A DNA stretch of 64,000 nucleotides from Saprospiraceae bacterium UBA3362. GTDB lineage: Bacteria > Bacteroidota > Bacteroidia > Chitinophagales > Saprospiraceae. Every line of letters starts with the position of its first letter. Position 1 is the stretch's first letter. Where the stretch lies: the NCBI GenBank assembly GCA_002360455.1, contig DEQQ01000090.1, positions 16,907 through 80,906 on the forward strand. The letters run 5' to 3'. Below are positions 56,102-63,854 of this stretch, in pieces. Made by a program: the position numbers and the translations under genes. The notes beneath the pieces are model-generated. The model had not been told where the DNA came from. It ran no database searches and saw only the letters and a list, made by a program, of their open reading frames with translations.

Positions 56102-56962
56102 CTATTTTTTTGGATCATATAAGGTAAATACTCTAGAAACATTGAAACCAAAGCGGATTCCGGATTTTGTCCAACTGTCTGTCGTCTGTGTAAAATAACC
56201 GTATTCTGACATTGAGGTAGAATTGGTAAAATGAAGTTGAAATACATGGCCTCCTGTTTCTATATCCAACCCAACGGATAGTGAATTTTTGAATTCCGGA
56301 GCCAATTGATCCGGCAATACATAGCAATACTCTGCATTAAATGTTAATCTTCTGCTCAACCTCACTCGGCCTCCAAAGCCAAGGGCAAAAACATCAAATT
56401 TCTCAGCAGCTGTTTGAACTGCATTTCTTCTGATGTGAGTAGGCGCTAGCTCCAAAGTAAGAAAATCATTAAACTTCCTGCCTATTATAAGCTGGCTTGT
56501 ATAGAACATTCTTGTCTTCCAGCTGAATCCGTTTTTCACCGTTTCATGTGCGGCACTGGTTAGGGCTATTAAGGTTATAGGCATTGCTTTTTCGCCTTTA
56601 GATTGCCGAAAAATTTTATATTTCAAAAATCCATCAAATGCTTTTCCCACACTATTGCGGTTGATTCCTACACAAAAACGATCTGTAACACCATAATCAA
56701 ACCCTATTCTTTGTGTTGCGTAATCCAAACCGAACAAATCGTAAAAACCATTATTCACCGGACCAAAACGATGGGAAATCTTGAAATCCAAAACCCCGTG
56801 AGCTGTGTTCTCTAGGGAATGAAGATTGATTACCCGATTGGTTTTAAAACTGTAATTTACATATTCTTTCTCATTACTTGATAAATATTGATCGGCATCA
56901 TTTTGAGAAAAAACAGTCAAGGCAAAGAAAAATAAAATAATAAATAGAAATTGCTTCATCAT
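56102..56962 (-). CDS. DUF5777 beta-barrel outer-membrane protein
   Basis: The 286-residue protein has a signal peptide (ending TVFSQ), then alternating beta-strands with aromatic ends (LDFKISHRFG, RIGFDYGVTDRFCVGINRNS, LTLELAPTHIRRN, FALGFGGRVRLS) and a final strand FGFNVSRVFTLYDP. It matches, by recall, the DUF5777 family of outer-membrane barrels. It lies 17 bases upstream of the Rieske gene. The family's role is unknown; linkage to redox proteins may point to an electron-transfer or export port. Confidence 0.82.
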   Translation of the reverse strand: MMKQFLFIILFFFALTVFSQNDADQYLSSNEKEYVNYSFKTNRVINLHSLENTAHGVLDFKISHRFGPVNNGFYDLFGLDYATQRIGFDYGVTDRFCVGINRNSVGKAFDGFLKYKIFRQSKGEKAMPITLIALTSAAHETVKNGFSWKTRMFYTSQLIIGRKFNDFLTLELAPTHIRRNAVQTAAEKFDVFALGFGGRVRLSRRLTFNAEYCYVLPDQLAPEFKNSLSVGLDIETGGHVFQLHFTNSTSMSEYGYFTQTTDSWTKSGIRFGFNVSRVFTLYDPKK

Positions 56963-56977
56963 AAATTGGTTTAATTT

Positions 56978-57403
56978 TTATTGGAGAACTACACAACGAT
57001 CTATAATTATATCGGTCAATTTCCCGGTTATCAATCCCTTCAATTTGATTTGCTCGCCTTGATTAAATTGAGATTTAATTTGTTTGGAAAACTTATCTAA
57101 GACACAGGAAACACCATTGATAGGATCTCCGGTCTCAAGATAGAGAGTAGTGCCGGAAGTATCTTGCAAAATCTGGGTAATTTGCCCTGTAACTTCAACT
57201 ACAATCATATTCTCATTGGTACCTACATACTTTTTGGTTGCAGTTTCTTCGTTGTCAGAAAACTCTTTTGCCAATTCTGCTGCTTGCACTTTATATTTAG
57301 CTTCTCCAATTTCTTCATGAGGTTTATTATATAAATAATAAGCTACAAGTCCGGCTAAAAGAATGAGGAGCGCCGAAAAGCCCAACAGTCGTTTTAAAAA
57401 CAT
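56978..57403 (-). CDS. Membrane-anchored OB-fold (tRNA_anti-like) protein
   Basis: The 141-residue protein has one N-terminal membrane helix (about 5-24, LLGFSALLILLAGLVAYYLY), a short helical linker with LAKEFSDNEE, and a small beta-barrel (about 55-141) that looks like the tRNA_anti-like OB fold (IVVEVTGQITQILQD, GVSCVLDKF, IKLKGLITGKLTDII). The family is periplasmic and of unknown function. It sits 32 bases from the YceI gene and 15 from the DUF5777 gene in the same operon. Confidence 0.82.
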   Translation of the reverse strand: MFLKRLLGFSALLILLAGLVAYYLYNKPHEEIGEAKYKVQAAELAKEFSDNEETATKKYVGTNENMIVVEVTGQITQILQDTSGTTLYLETGDPINGVSCVLDKFSKQIKSQFNQGEQIKLKGLITGKLTDIIIDRCVVLQ

Positions 57404-57435
57404 AAGGATTTATTTTTGAGAGCTCAAATTAAGAT

Positions 57436-57999
57436 TTATTTTGCCACCTCCAAATTAGAAACACTGATTTTAACCTGTGCTTTTGGATTTATTTTATCTT
57501 GAACAGCGCCTGGAATTTTTATGCCGTGATCTGCCAAAACGACTTCAAATGCTGAGTCCACTGAAACGATCTTTCCTCCCTTTACAGTTACGGTTGCCAC
57601 AGTACTTACATTTTTACCTATTCCATGAATGGTCAGCGAACCGCTGATCTTGATTTTTTGCTCTCCATCTTTGCCCAAATTAAGGTCAGACAATGGATCG
57701 ATTTTTCCTTTAAAACTTGCTTTGGAATATTTATCACTCTCCATATAGTTTTCATTGAAATGTTCCTCCATCAATGCTTTCTCAAAATGGAAGGTTTTTA
57801 TTAACATTGTTGCATCTACAGCTCCTGTAGTAAGATCCAACACTAATACAGCTTTTGTAGTGCTCGCATTAATTCTCTCCGGCGAATTTTTTGCGGTAGC
57901 ATCAAACTCAATTTTTGCATTTTTAGATAAAACTTTTTGAGCATTGAGAGAAATGGTAACTAAAGCCAAAAAAACAAGCAAAAGATTTCTTGTAAACAT
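57436..57999 (-). CDS. YceI family periplasmic protein
   Basis: The 187-residue protein has a signal peptide (MFTRNLLLVFLALV, ending LNAQ) and the YceI lipocalin-like fold with the signatures LMEEHFNENYMESDKY and SFKG, then LTIHGIGKNVSTVATVTV. YceI proteins bind polyprenoids or quinone-like lipids in their barrel. A start four codons upstream is also possible. In this operon it could carry an isoprenoid redox partner for the Rieske protein; that is inference. Confidence 0.92.
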   Translation of the reverse strand: MFTRNLLLVFLALVTISLNAQKVLSKNAKIEFDATAKNSPERINASTTKAVLVLDLTTGAVDATMLIKTFHFEKALMEEHFNENYMESDKYSKASFKGKIDPLSDLNLGKDGEQKIKISGSLTIHGIGKNVSTVATVTVKGGKIVSVDSAFEVVLADHGIKIPGAVQDKINPKAQVKISVSNLEVAK

Positions 58000-58019
58000 A
58001 ATTTTTAACATTTAATAAG

Positions 58020-58805
58020 TTATTGAATTAACATTTTCTTAGATAACATGGAGCCGTCTGCTGTTTCTAATTTGACAATATACAGCCCATGCTCTAATGG
58101 AAACGTAAATTCTGTTGCTTTGATTTCATTGGAGCCCAAATGTTGCATTACAGAACCGTTAAAATTAATCACCGAAATTGAGCTTAAATTCACTTTAGAT
58201 TTAATATACAGTTGATTGCCAATAGCTTGGATAACAGTTTGGTTTAATTCTACCTGCTGACTTGAAGTTTTCAGTTTAAGAATCACTTTTTTCTTGTTAG
58301 ACAATGCGTTATCTCCATTTTCTTTACCATCATTGTTTGAAGCCAAAGCAACAAAGTAAAACAAAATGGAATCTCCTGAACTTAATGAATTAGGAGCCGT
58401 CCAATCAAAAGTCCATGATACTGAACCTCCGGACAAATTTTTTGGTGAAGCCTGTCTAATATACTCCTTTCCCAATTGAGTTCCTATTGAAGTTCCTACA
58501 CCATTGGCCAGAGTTCCGGCCTTAGAGCTTCCATTGATTGCTGTGAGCTGAAATCCCGCTCTTATGGCATTGGATTCTTCTATCAATGTTACAGAATATT
58601 TTGAGCCGGGTAAAACAGTGTCAGGAATTCCGGTAATATTCACTTTTCCTGTAAATGTCCCTCCTCTATGACAACCCGAAACTTCACAGGTGGTTTCTCC
58701 CGGAGCTCCGGTTCTTCCAACCGGCGGGTTTCTAGGGTCATTTATAGAACTGATGGCAAAAAAAGAAATAACAAACAGTACAGATAATAAAGTTAATTTA
58801 TTCAT
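58020..58805 (-). CDS. Choice-of-anchor V protein with CX4CH motif and T9SS-type tail
   Basis: The 261-residue protein has a signal peptide (1-20), a short region with TGAPGETTCEVSGCHRGG (about 33-49), a Reeler-like beta domain (about 50-180), and a C-terminal sorting-like domain (about 185-261, GLYIVKLETADG). The Cys-x4-Cys-His in TCEVSGCH is a possible heme-c attachment site, as seen in variants of c-type cytochromes, but heme binding is unproven. It is the first gene of a five-gene operon (gap to YceI about 20 bases). Confidence 0.8.
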   Translation of the reverse strand: MNKLTLLSVLFVISFFAISSINDPRNPPVGRTGAPGETTCEVSGCHRGGTFTGKVNITGIPDTVLPGSKYSVTLIEESNAIRAGFQLTAINGSSKAGTLANGVGTSIGTQLGKEYIRQASPKNLSGGSVSWTFDWTAPNSLSSGDSILFYFVALASNNDGKENGDNALSNKKKVILKLKTSSQQVELNQTVIQAIGNQLYIKSKVNLSSISVINFNGSVMQHLGSNEIKATEFTFPLEHGLYIVKLETADGSMLSKKMLIQ

Positions 58806-58867
58806 TGTTTAATCCACAAAATTTAAAATCGGAAAATAATTTGGTAAATATAATGCATTTTTAAAAA

Positions 58868-59545
58868 TCAATGAGATTCTTCCTCTCTATGCTTTTTTCT
58901 CCAGGTATGGTGTTTGAATGATTTTTTCTTACAGTTAAATAAGCCTATTTTAAGACCGGCGTTTGCTCCAAATCGGCTCAAATCCTTCAACTCAGCGATC
59001 GAATTACTATTAATCGGATTAACCAATTGGTAAGATGCTCCCAAATTCAATTTGGCATATTTGAATAAGTTAAGTTCAACATTTACTCCGGGTTGAAAAT
59101 AAAATGCTCTATCCGAATTATGGATGTGAATGTGTCTATAATTTGGAATATTCAATTCATGATGATTTACCAAGGAAGAATCATATTGATATTGAGCAAG
59201 CCCAAAATCTAATGGGATAGAAAGATGAACAATCGACTTAGGTAAAATAACATACTCCAGCCTTCCAAACATTGCATGCATTCCCAAAAATTTACCTACA
59301 GCATCGCTATTTTCGTCCCTAAGATGTTTCATCCCAATACCTATACCCAATCGATTATTGAGTTGAATCGCGCCAATAACAGATTTGGCAAAATTGCCGT
59401 CCTTATAGAATTGAACTTCAGGTTGAAAGTATATTCCCCATGAATTTACCTTAGACCACTTGAAAAGATGATTGATCGTATCCTGTGCAGAAGCGGCATG
59501 GAACAAAAGTCCTGTGAAAAGTAGTGAACAGATTAGTTTTTTCAT
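58868..59545 (-). CDS. Outer-membrane beta-barrel protein of unknown function
   Basis: The 225-residue protein has a signal peptide (ending ASAQ, about 1-20) and amphipathic strands with a Gly/aromatic pattern (WGIYFQPEVQFY, GIGIGMKHLR, RLEYVILP, FYFQPGVNVELNLF, LNLGASYQLVNP, GANAGLKIGLF). It ends in a His/Lys/Glu-rich tail (KKSFKHHTWRKKHREEESH, 207-225), which is unusual for a barrel and could be a periplasmic or metal-binding extension. It follows the sigma/anti-sigma-like genes on the same strand, 62 bases away. Function is not known. Confidence 0.68.
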   Translation of the reverse strand: MKKLICSLLFTGLLFHAASAQDTINHLFKWSKVNSWGIYFQPEVQFYKDGNFAKSVIGAIQLNNRLGIGIGMKHLRDENSDAVGKFLGMHAMFGRLEYVILPKSIVHLSIPLDFGLAQYQYDSSLVNHHELNIPNYRHIHIHNSDRAFYFQPGVNVELNLFKYAKLNLGASYQLVNPINSNSIAELKDLSRFGANAGLKIGLFNCKKKSFKHHTWRKKHREEESH

Positions 59546-59606
59546 ATATTTTTATAAATTGATGTTTAATTTCTTTTAAATAAATCTCCTAAAAGATGAA
59601 TTTGCA

Positions 59607-61316
59607 TTAAAGTGAATAACTTATATTAACTCCGGCTCCAAACAGCTCTTTAGAAAACTTTGTACCCTCTCTTTCTCTGGTGTTAGGCAATTGATAAAAT
59701 GCATCCAACCCAAGGTTCCAACGCTTATAAACCGGAATTGAAAGCCCGGTTTGAAGACTAAAATTAAATCCAAAGCCGGATCGGTCAAGATCATATTTTA
59801 TGTCGTTTGTTCTAAACTGTCCGAGTTCTCCTCGATCATCAACTTTATCAATATCAAATCTATTTTGAGAACTATTTTTAAATATTGAAATCCCTGTAAG
59901 AACATCCCAATAAATCTTCTTGAATTTAAATCTATATCCCATGTTGAGGGGCAACAACAGAGTAGAAAATTGGACTGAACTCTTCAATGTATAATCCAAA
60001 TCTTTGGTTTTATCCCACTGATTAAACTGGCTCTCACTAGCACGCAAATTAATCTCTGCAGTACCTTCATTTGTATTCAACTTATAAGTATAATAATAAT
60101 TTGAATCCTGACCCACTCTTCTAAAATCCGTTGGCTTTATTCTTAATCTATGACTGTGATCGTTTGTGTTTTTTTGAACTTCAATTCCCGTCTGAACCAA
60201 GAAATTATTTTTAAATATTTTCTTTACGAATAGCCTTGCACCAACGGTGTTGCTTTCCAATCCTTGGTTAGGGATTATCTTTGGTCTACCTCCGGGACCA
60301 CTCATAGGATTTAACTCATTGCTCATAATCTTACCTTTAAAGTCAACCACCATAAGACCTAATTCCCAATTTCTCCTTGAATTTGCTTTCACTCTGTCTA
60401 TCTTTTGGATCGTTACAGCTTGAAAACCCTCAGGCAACAGGGGAACTTGAATTTCTAAAAGAGAGGGATAAATAGAAGGGATCGTTGCTATTTCATTTGA
60501 GGACAAGGCTTCTTTATCCGATTCAACTGAATTTTTACCGGATTCAAAATTGGTCGGCTGTCCAACACGATCTTCATTTGACCCAATGGAGGTCGAACTG
60601 TTGCTATAAGAAAACTCTTTGTTTGAGCCGATAGAGTTGTCTTCCTCCTCCTTTCCTATTCTACTATTATTACTTGCCCTATTATTATTTAGGACCAACT
60701 TTTGAGCTGACTTGGGTGCAATGATTTGATCTCTTACTTCGTGATTTGATCTTTCTAGAAAATCTTTCTTGGAATTTGAATTGGATTGATTTTTAATTTG
60801 ACTTGAAGATTGAAACCCTTTGGATTCTGTTAAACGATCAGACTTATTACCATCCGAATTGGAATGTGACTTTTGAACTGTAGCTGTACTATGTTCTTGG
60901 TTTTGATCGGTATATTGATTTGTGTTTCCTTCTAATAAATTATCCTTTGAGTTAATAGAACATGATTTAGTGTTCTCTTCTTCATCTAAAGAATTCTCAG
61001 AATACTTATCTTCTTGCAATGGTGAGTTTTCCTTTTCTGACTTGTATTCACTCTGAGCTGAATTTGGCTCTCCTGTGCTGTCCATTGAAGCCAATCTTTT
61101 CCAAAGTAAAATGCCCGACCCTGCTATAAAAATGAACAATGCCGCAAGTTTTAACCAATTTGTACGGTGTGCAAAAAATTTATTTTGATTGGAGGATTCC
61201 TGTGTCTTGGCTATGACATTTTCCAGAATGTGGGGCGGCGCCGTGGGTTTGTATTGATCCATTTTTGACCGAACAAACTCTTCAAAAGAATCTTTGCTTT
61301 GTAAATCTTTATTCAT
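59607..61316 (-). CDS. Membrane-anchored protein with long disordered linker and C-terminal beta-barrel, probable anti-sigma partner
   Basis: The 569-residue protein has a cytosolic head (1-52), one membrane helix (about 54-73, NWLKLAALFIFIAGSGILLW), a 240-residue Ser/Asn/Glu/Lys-rich low-complexity linker (about 75-315) and a C-terminal region (about 320-569) of alternating strands ending in GAGVNISYSL, typical of a small outer-membrane barrel. There is no signal peptidase site. It starts one base after the ECF sigma gene, so the head probably binds that sigma factor. The topology would link cytosol, inner membrane, periplasm and perhaps outer membrane in one chain. Confidence 0.72.
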   Translation of the reverse strand: MNKDLQSKDSFEEFVRSKMDQYKPTAPPHILENVIAKTQESSNQNKFFAHRTNWLKLAALFIFIAGSGILLWKRLASMDSTGEPNSAQSEYKSEKENSPLQEDKYSENSLDEEENTKSCSINSKDNLLEGNTNQYTDQNQEHSTATVQKSHSNSDGNKSDRLTESKGFQSSSQIKNQSNSNSKKDFLERSNHEVRDQIIAPKSAQKLVLNNNRASNNSRIGKEEEDNSIGSNKEFSYSNSSTSIGSNEDRVGQPTNFESGKNSVESDKEALSSNEIATIPSIYPSLLEIQVPLLPEGFQAVTIQKIDRVKANSRRNWELGLMVVDFKGKIMSNELNPMSGPGGRPKIIPNQGLESNTVGARLFVKKIFKNNFLVQTGIEVQKNTNDHSHRLRIKPTDFRRVGQDSNYYYTYKLNTNEGTAEINLRASESQFNQWDKTKDLDYTLKSSVQFSTLLLPLNMGYRFKFKKIYWDVLTGISIFKNSSQNRFDIDKVDDRGELGQFRTNDIKYDLDRSGFGFNFSLQTGLSIPVYKRWNLGLDAFYQLPNTREREGTKFSKELFGAGVNISYSL

Positions 61317-61317
61317 A

Positions 61318-61881
61318 TTATACGGCTTTAAAGTATTCCTTATTTAACATTTTCTGCATCCATTGTTTTGCTCTAGCATATTGAGATTTGGATGTACCCT
61401 CTGTAATATTAAGCTCTTTGGCAATATCTGCATGGCTCATATTCTCTATGCAATATAAATTAAAAACGGTGCGGTAACCTATTGGCATTCCATGAAGAAG
61501 TTCCACTATTTTTTCCTCCAAAACTTCAGTTTCCTCCTCTGTTTGATCACTAAAGTCTTGATTTTCCTTATTTTCAAACTCCTGAAAAATTAGATTATAT
61601 TTTTTCGTCCTTAAAAACATCAGACATTGATTCACCGTCAATCTCTTCATCCAAGCCAGCAAACTGTCCGGGTTTTTCAAAGTTTTAAGCTCAGAAAGAA
61701 TTTTGATAAAACTCTCTTGCATAACATCCTCGGCATCCTGTTTATGATCTGTATATCTCATACAAATCCCAAAAAGAACGGCCCCGAATTCATGGTAAAG
61801 CAAGGATATTGCTTTAGCCTCACCCCGAATACAAGCTTGTACTAACTCTCTCTTTTTATCCTGCATACCGCACAGTTTCAA
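61318..61881 (-). CDS. ECF-type RNA polymerase sigma factor
   Basis: The 187-residue protein is a sigma-70 family ECF factor: region 2 with YTDHKQDAEDVMQESFIKIL (about 42-61) and region 4 with IGYRTVFNLYCIENMSHADI then a helix-turn-helix (KELNITEGTSKSQYARAKQ, about 157-175). The acidic linker between regions 2 and 4 (about 105-130, rich in Glu/Asp) is a little longer than usual. The next gene, one base away, is the likely membrane-bound anti-sigma partner. Target promoters are unknown. Confidence 0.93.
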   Translation of the reverse strand: MKLCGMQDKKRELVQACIRGEAKAISLLYHEFGAVLFGICMRYTDHKQDAEDVMQESFIKILSELKTLKNPDSLLAWMKRLTVNQCLMFLRTKKYNLIFQEFENKENQDFSDQTEEETEVLEEKIVELLHGMPIGYRTVFNLYCIENMSHADIAKELNITEGTSKSQYARAKQWMQKMLNKEYFKAV

Positions 61882-61949
61882 GATTAAGATGCATTAGCGG
61901 CTAAAAGGTTGCATATTTTCCCTATAATTGCATTGAAAAAATTCTGAAT

Positions 61950-62909
61950 TTGAACCTTGAATCCATAAACAAGCTGAATATTGGGCTAGTATTGCTAAGT
62001 TTTGCTTTAGCACTGGTGATTCCCTTTGAGTTGTTTTTATTTTCTTATGCCATCCTTGGTCCATTGCATTATTTAACCGAAATATCCTGGCTTGAGAAAA
62101 GAAATTATTTTCATCGAAGTAAAAGGGATTTATGGATTCCTGTTTTTCTCTGTCTATTGGTGAGCATTTTTAGCTTATACTTCAGGAATCATTCCATCTC
62201 AACTTGGTTCTCTTGTATGGCTTTTTTCTCTGTTCTAATTTTTATTAGCTTTGACAGACTGCAATATCAACTGATAGGCTACTTGCTCACAGCCGGTTTA
62301 AGTTTTATGGTCAAAGATTGGCATCTGAGTTATTTGTTGTTTCTAATTTTCCTACCCACTTTAATCCATGTTTATTTTTTTACAGGGGTTTTTATGTTTC
62401 ATGGAGCTCGATCGACTAAAGAAAAATATGCTTGGATAGGTTTTATTCTTTTTATCCTTTGCAGTTTCCTGATCTTTATCATTCCTTCAAAGGAGAGCCT
62501 GTTCCCTTTAACCAACTTTGTAGCCGATCGATTCTTTAATTCATTTAGACTCTTGCATAAAGAATTTCTGAATCTATTTTACAACTCGGGAATAGATCAA
62601 TTTGATAAGCCGGATCTTTTCATTATGTTCAAATCCCAAGCAGGATGGGCAGCGGTTCGTTTTTTTGCATTTGCCTACACCTATCATTACTTAAATTGGT
62701 TTTCAAAAACTCAGGTTATCAAATGGCATGAGGTGAGCAAACCAAGAATTTACCTGATTGCGTTTCTATGGCTTTTGTCTTTGGCGTTTTATTTTTGGGA
62801 TTATCATCTTGGGTTTCAAGTATTGTTTTTCTTGAGTCTGCTTCACGTTATCCTTGAGCTTCCCCTCAATTTTATTACTATTAAAAATTTATTTATCCAG
62901 CCCGGTTAA
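61950..62909 (+). CDS. Polytopic membrane protein with intramembrane histidines
   Basis: The 319-residue protein starts at a TTG (61950), the only candidate before the conserved first helix; no ATG lies upstream in frame. It has about eight or nine helices and several His residues within or beside them: GPLHYLTEISWL (His40), LIHVYFFTGVFMFHGARS, YTYHYLNWFSK followed by KWHEV, and LLHVILELPLN. The pattern recalls di-metal membrane enzymes, but I do not recognise a family. The thioesterase gene follows three bases later, so a lipid- or acyl-related role is possible. Confidence 0.6.
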   Translation: MNLESINKLNIGLVLLSFALALVIPFELFLFSYAILGPLHYLTEISWLEKRNYFHRSKRDLWIPVFLCLLVSIFSLYFRNHSISTWFSCMAFFSVLIFISFDRLQYQLIGYLLTAGLSFMVKDWHLSYLLFLIFLPTLIHVYFFTGVFMFHGARSTKEKYAWIGFILFILCSFLIFIIPSKESLFPLTNFVADRFFNSFRLLHKEFLNLFYNSGIDQFDKPDLFIMFKSQAGWAAVRFFAFAYTYHYLNWFSKTQVIKWHEVSKPRIYLIAFLWLLSLAFYFWDYHLGFQVLFFLSLLHVILELPLNFITIKNLFIQPG

Positions 62910-62911
62910 TT

Positions 62912-63331
62912 ATGGAATCTACACATCAAGCAACTGCAGTATTCAACAAAATGTATTCAAAAGATGGATTCAGTGAATGGCTTGGAATCAAATCAATCAA
63001 AACCGAACTTGGTCATACGATATTGGAAATGGAGGTGCGAGCTGAAATGCTCAATGGATTTGGAGTGGCACATGGCGGAATAGTTTATTCACTCTGTGAT
63101 AGTGCATTTGCTTTTTGTTGTAATTCTTACAACCAGATCAGTGTTTCCATACAGACATCGATATCTCATACAATGCCTATAAGAGAAGCTGACATCATTA
63201 CAGCTGAAGCCAAATTAATACATCAGAGCAATCGTGTTGGTAATTATGAAGTCATTGCGAAAAATCAGAAAGGCGATGTTGTAGCTTGTTTTCATGGAGT
63301 ATGTTACAAGAAAGAACAGACCCATTTCTAA
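62912..63331 (+). CDS. PaaI-type acyl-CoA thioesterase
   Basis: The 139-residue hotdog-fold protein has LNGFGVAHGGIVYSLCDSAFAF (family pattern N48, H54-G-G, Asp63), the usual active-site set of PaaI thioesterases, then SISHTMPIREADIITAEAK. PaaI releases CoA from ring-hydroxylated phenylacetyl-CoA, but no other phenylacetate genes are here, so another acyl-CoA may be the substrate. It begins three bases after the polytopic membrane protein gene and is probably co-transcribed. Confidence 0.9.
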   Translation: MESTHQATAVFNKMYSKDGFSEWLGIKSIKTELGHTILEMEVRAEMLNGFGVAHGGIVYSLCDSAFAFCCNSYNQISVSIQTSISHTMPIREADIITAEAKLIHQSNRVGNYEVIAKNQKGDVVACFHGVCYKKEQTHF

Positions 63332-63854
63332 AGTAACCTGTCGAAAAAAGTCCATATTTCCTGTCCGGTAAAAAAGCATCGATTTAGTTAGAATCAGAAT
63401 TGTTGGGGCGGTTCCTTCATCTGTATTACATTGAAATGAGAAAATAAATTTCAGTGTTAGTGAGAACAAATTAGCTCACCGCAATCCTTGAATCACGCAA
63501 AGAAAAGGAGCTTTTGTTTAGCCAATGGAATCATCCTAGAACGATGAATGGGACTTTAGTTCTTAAGAAGCCATTCTTAAATCCATAATCTCTTTTGAGT
63601 GTTAAAGCCAATTGAAGTCTAATTGCTATTATCTAATGCCCACTAATTTTTTGAAATTATTCATGACTAACCCTGGCTCAATACGGCGCGAATGTGGAAC
63701 ACTTAACTGAGGACTGAGAAAGCAGTATAGCAAAATAAAAAAAGAAACGAAGTGGACTAGATAATTTTAGGAATTTGGAATATGTGCTGACTTCGGGACA
63801 AAAAAAAACTCTGAACAACTAAGCCCAGAGTTTTCTATTAATCTTTTTTTTAGA
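63332..63854. other. Intergenic stretch upstream of the window end
   Basis: The 523 bases between the thioesterase stop and the stop of the histone-like gene contain no supported gene on either strand. A 10-bp palindrome TTCTTAAGAA lies at 63560-63569. No RNA or mobile-element signature is seen apart from the terminator at 63805-63834. Confidence 0.5.
63796..63834 (-). terminator. Rho-independent terminator of the histone-like gene
   Basis: On the minus strand AAAACTCTG (63834-63826) pairs with CAGAGTTTT (63813-63805), followed by a T run (complement of the A run up to 63800). It lies about 20 bases after the stop at 63855. Confidence 0.82.
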
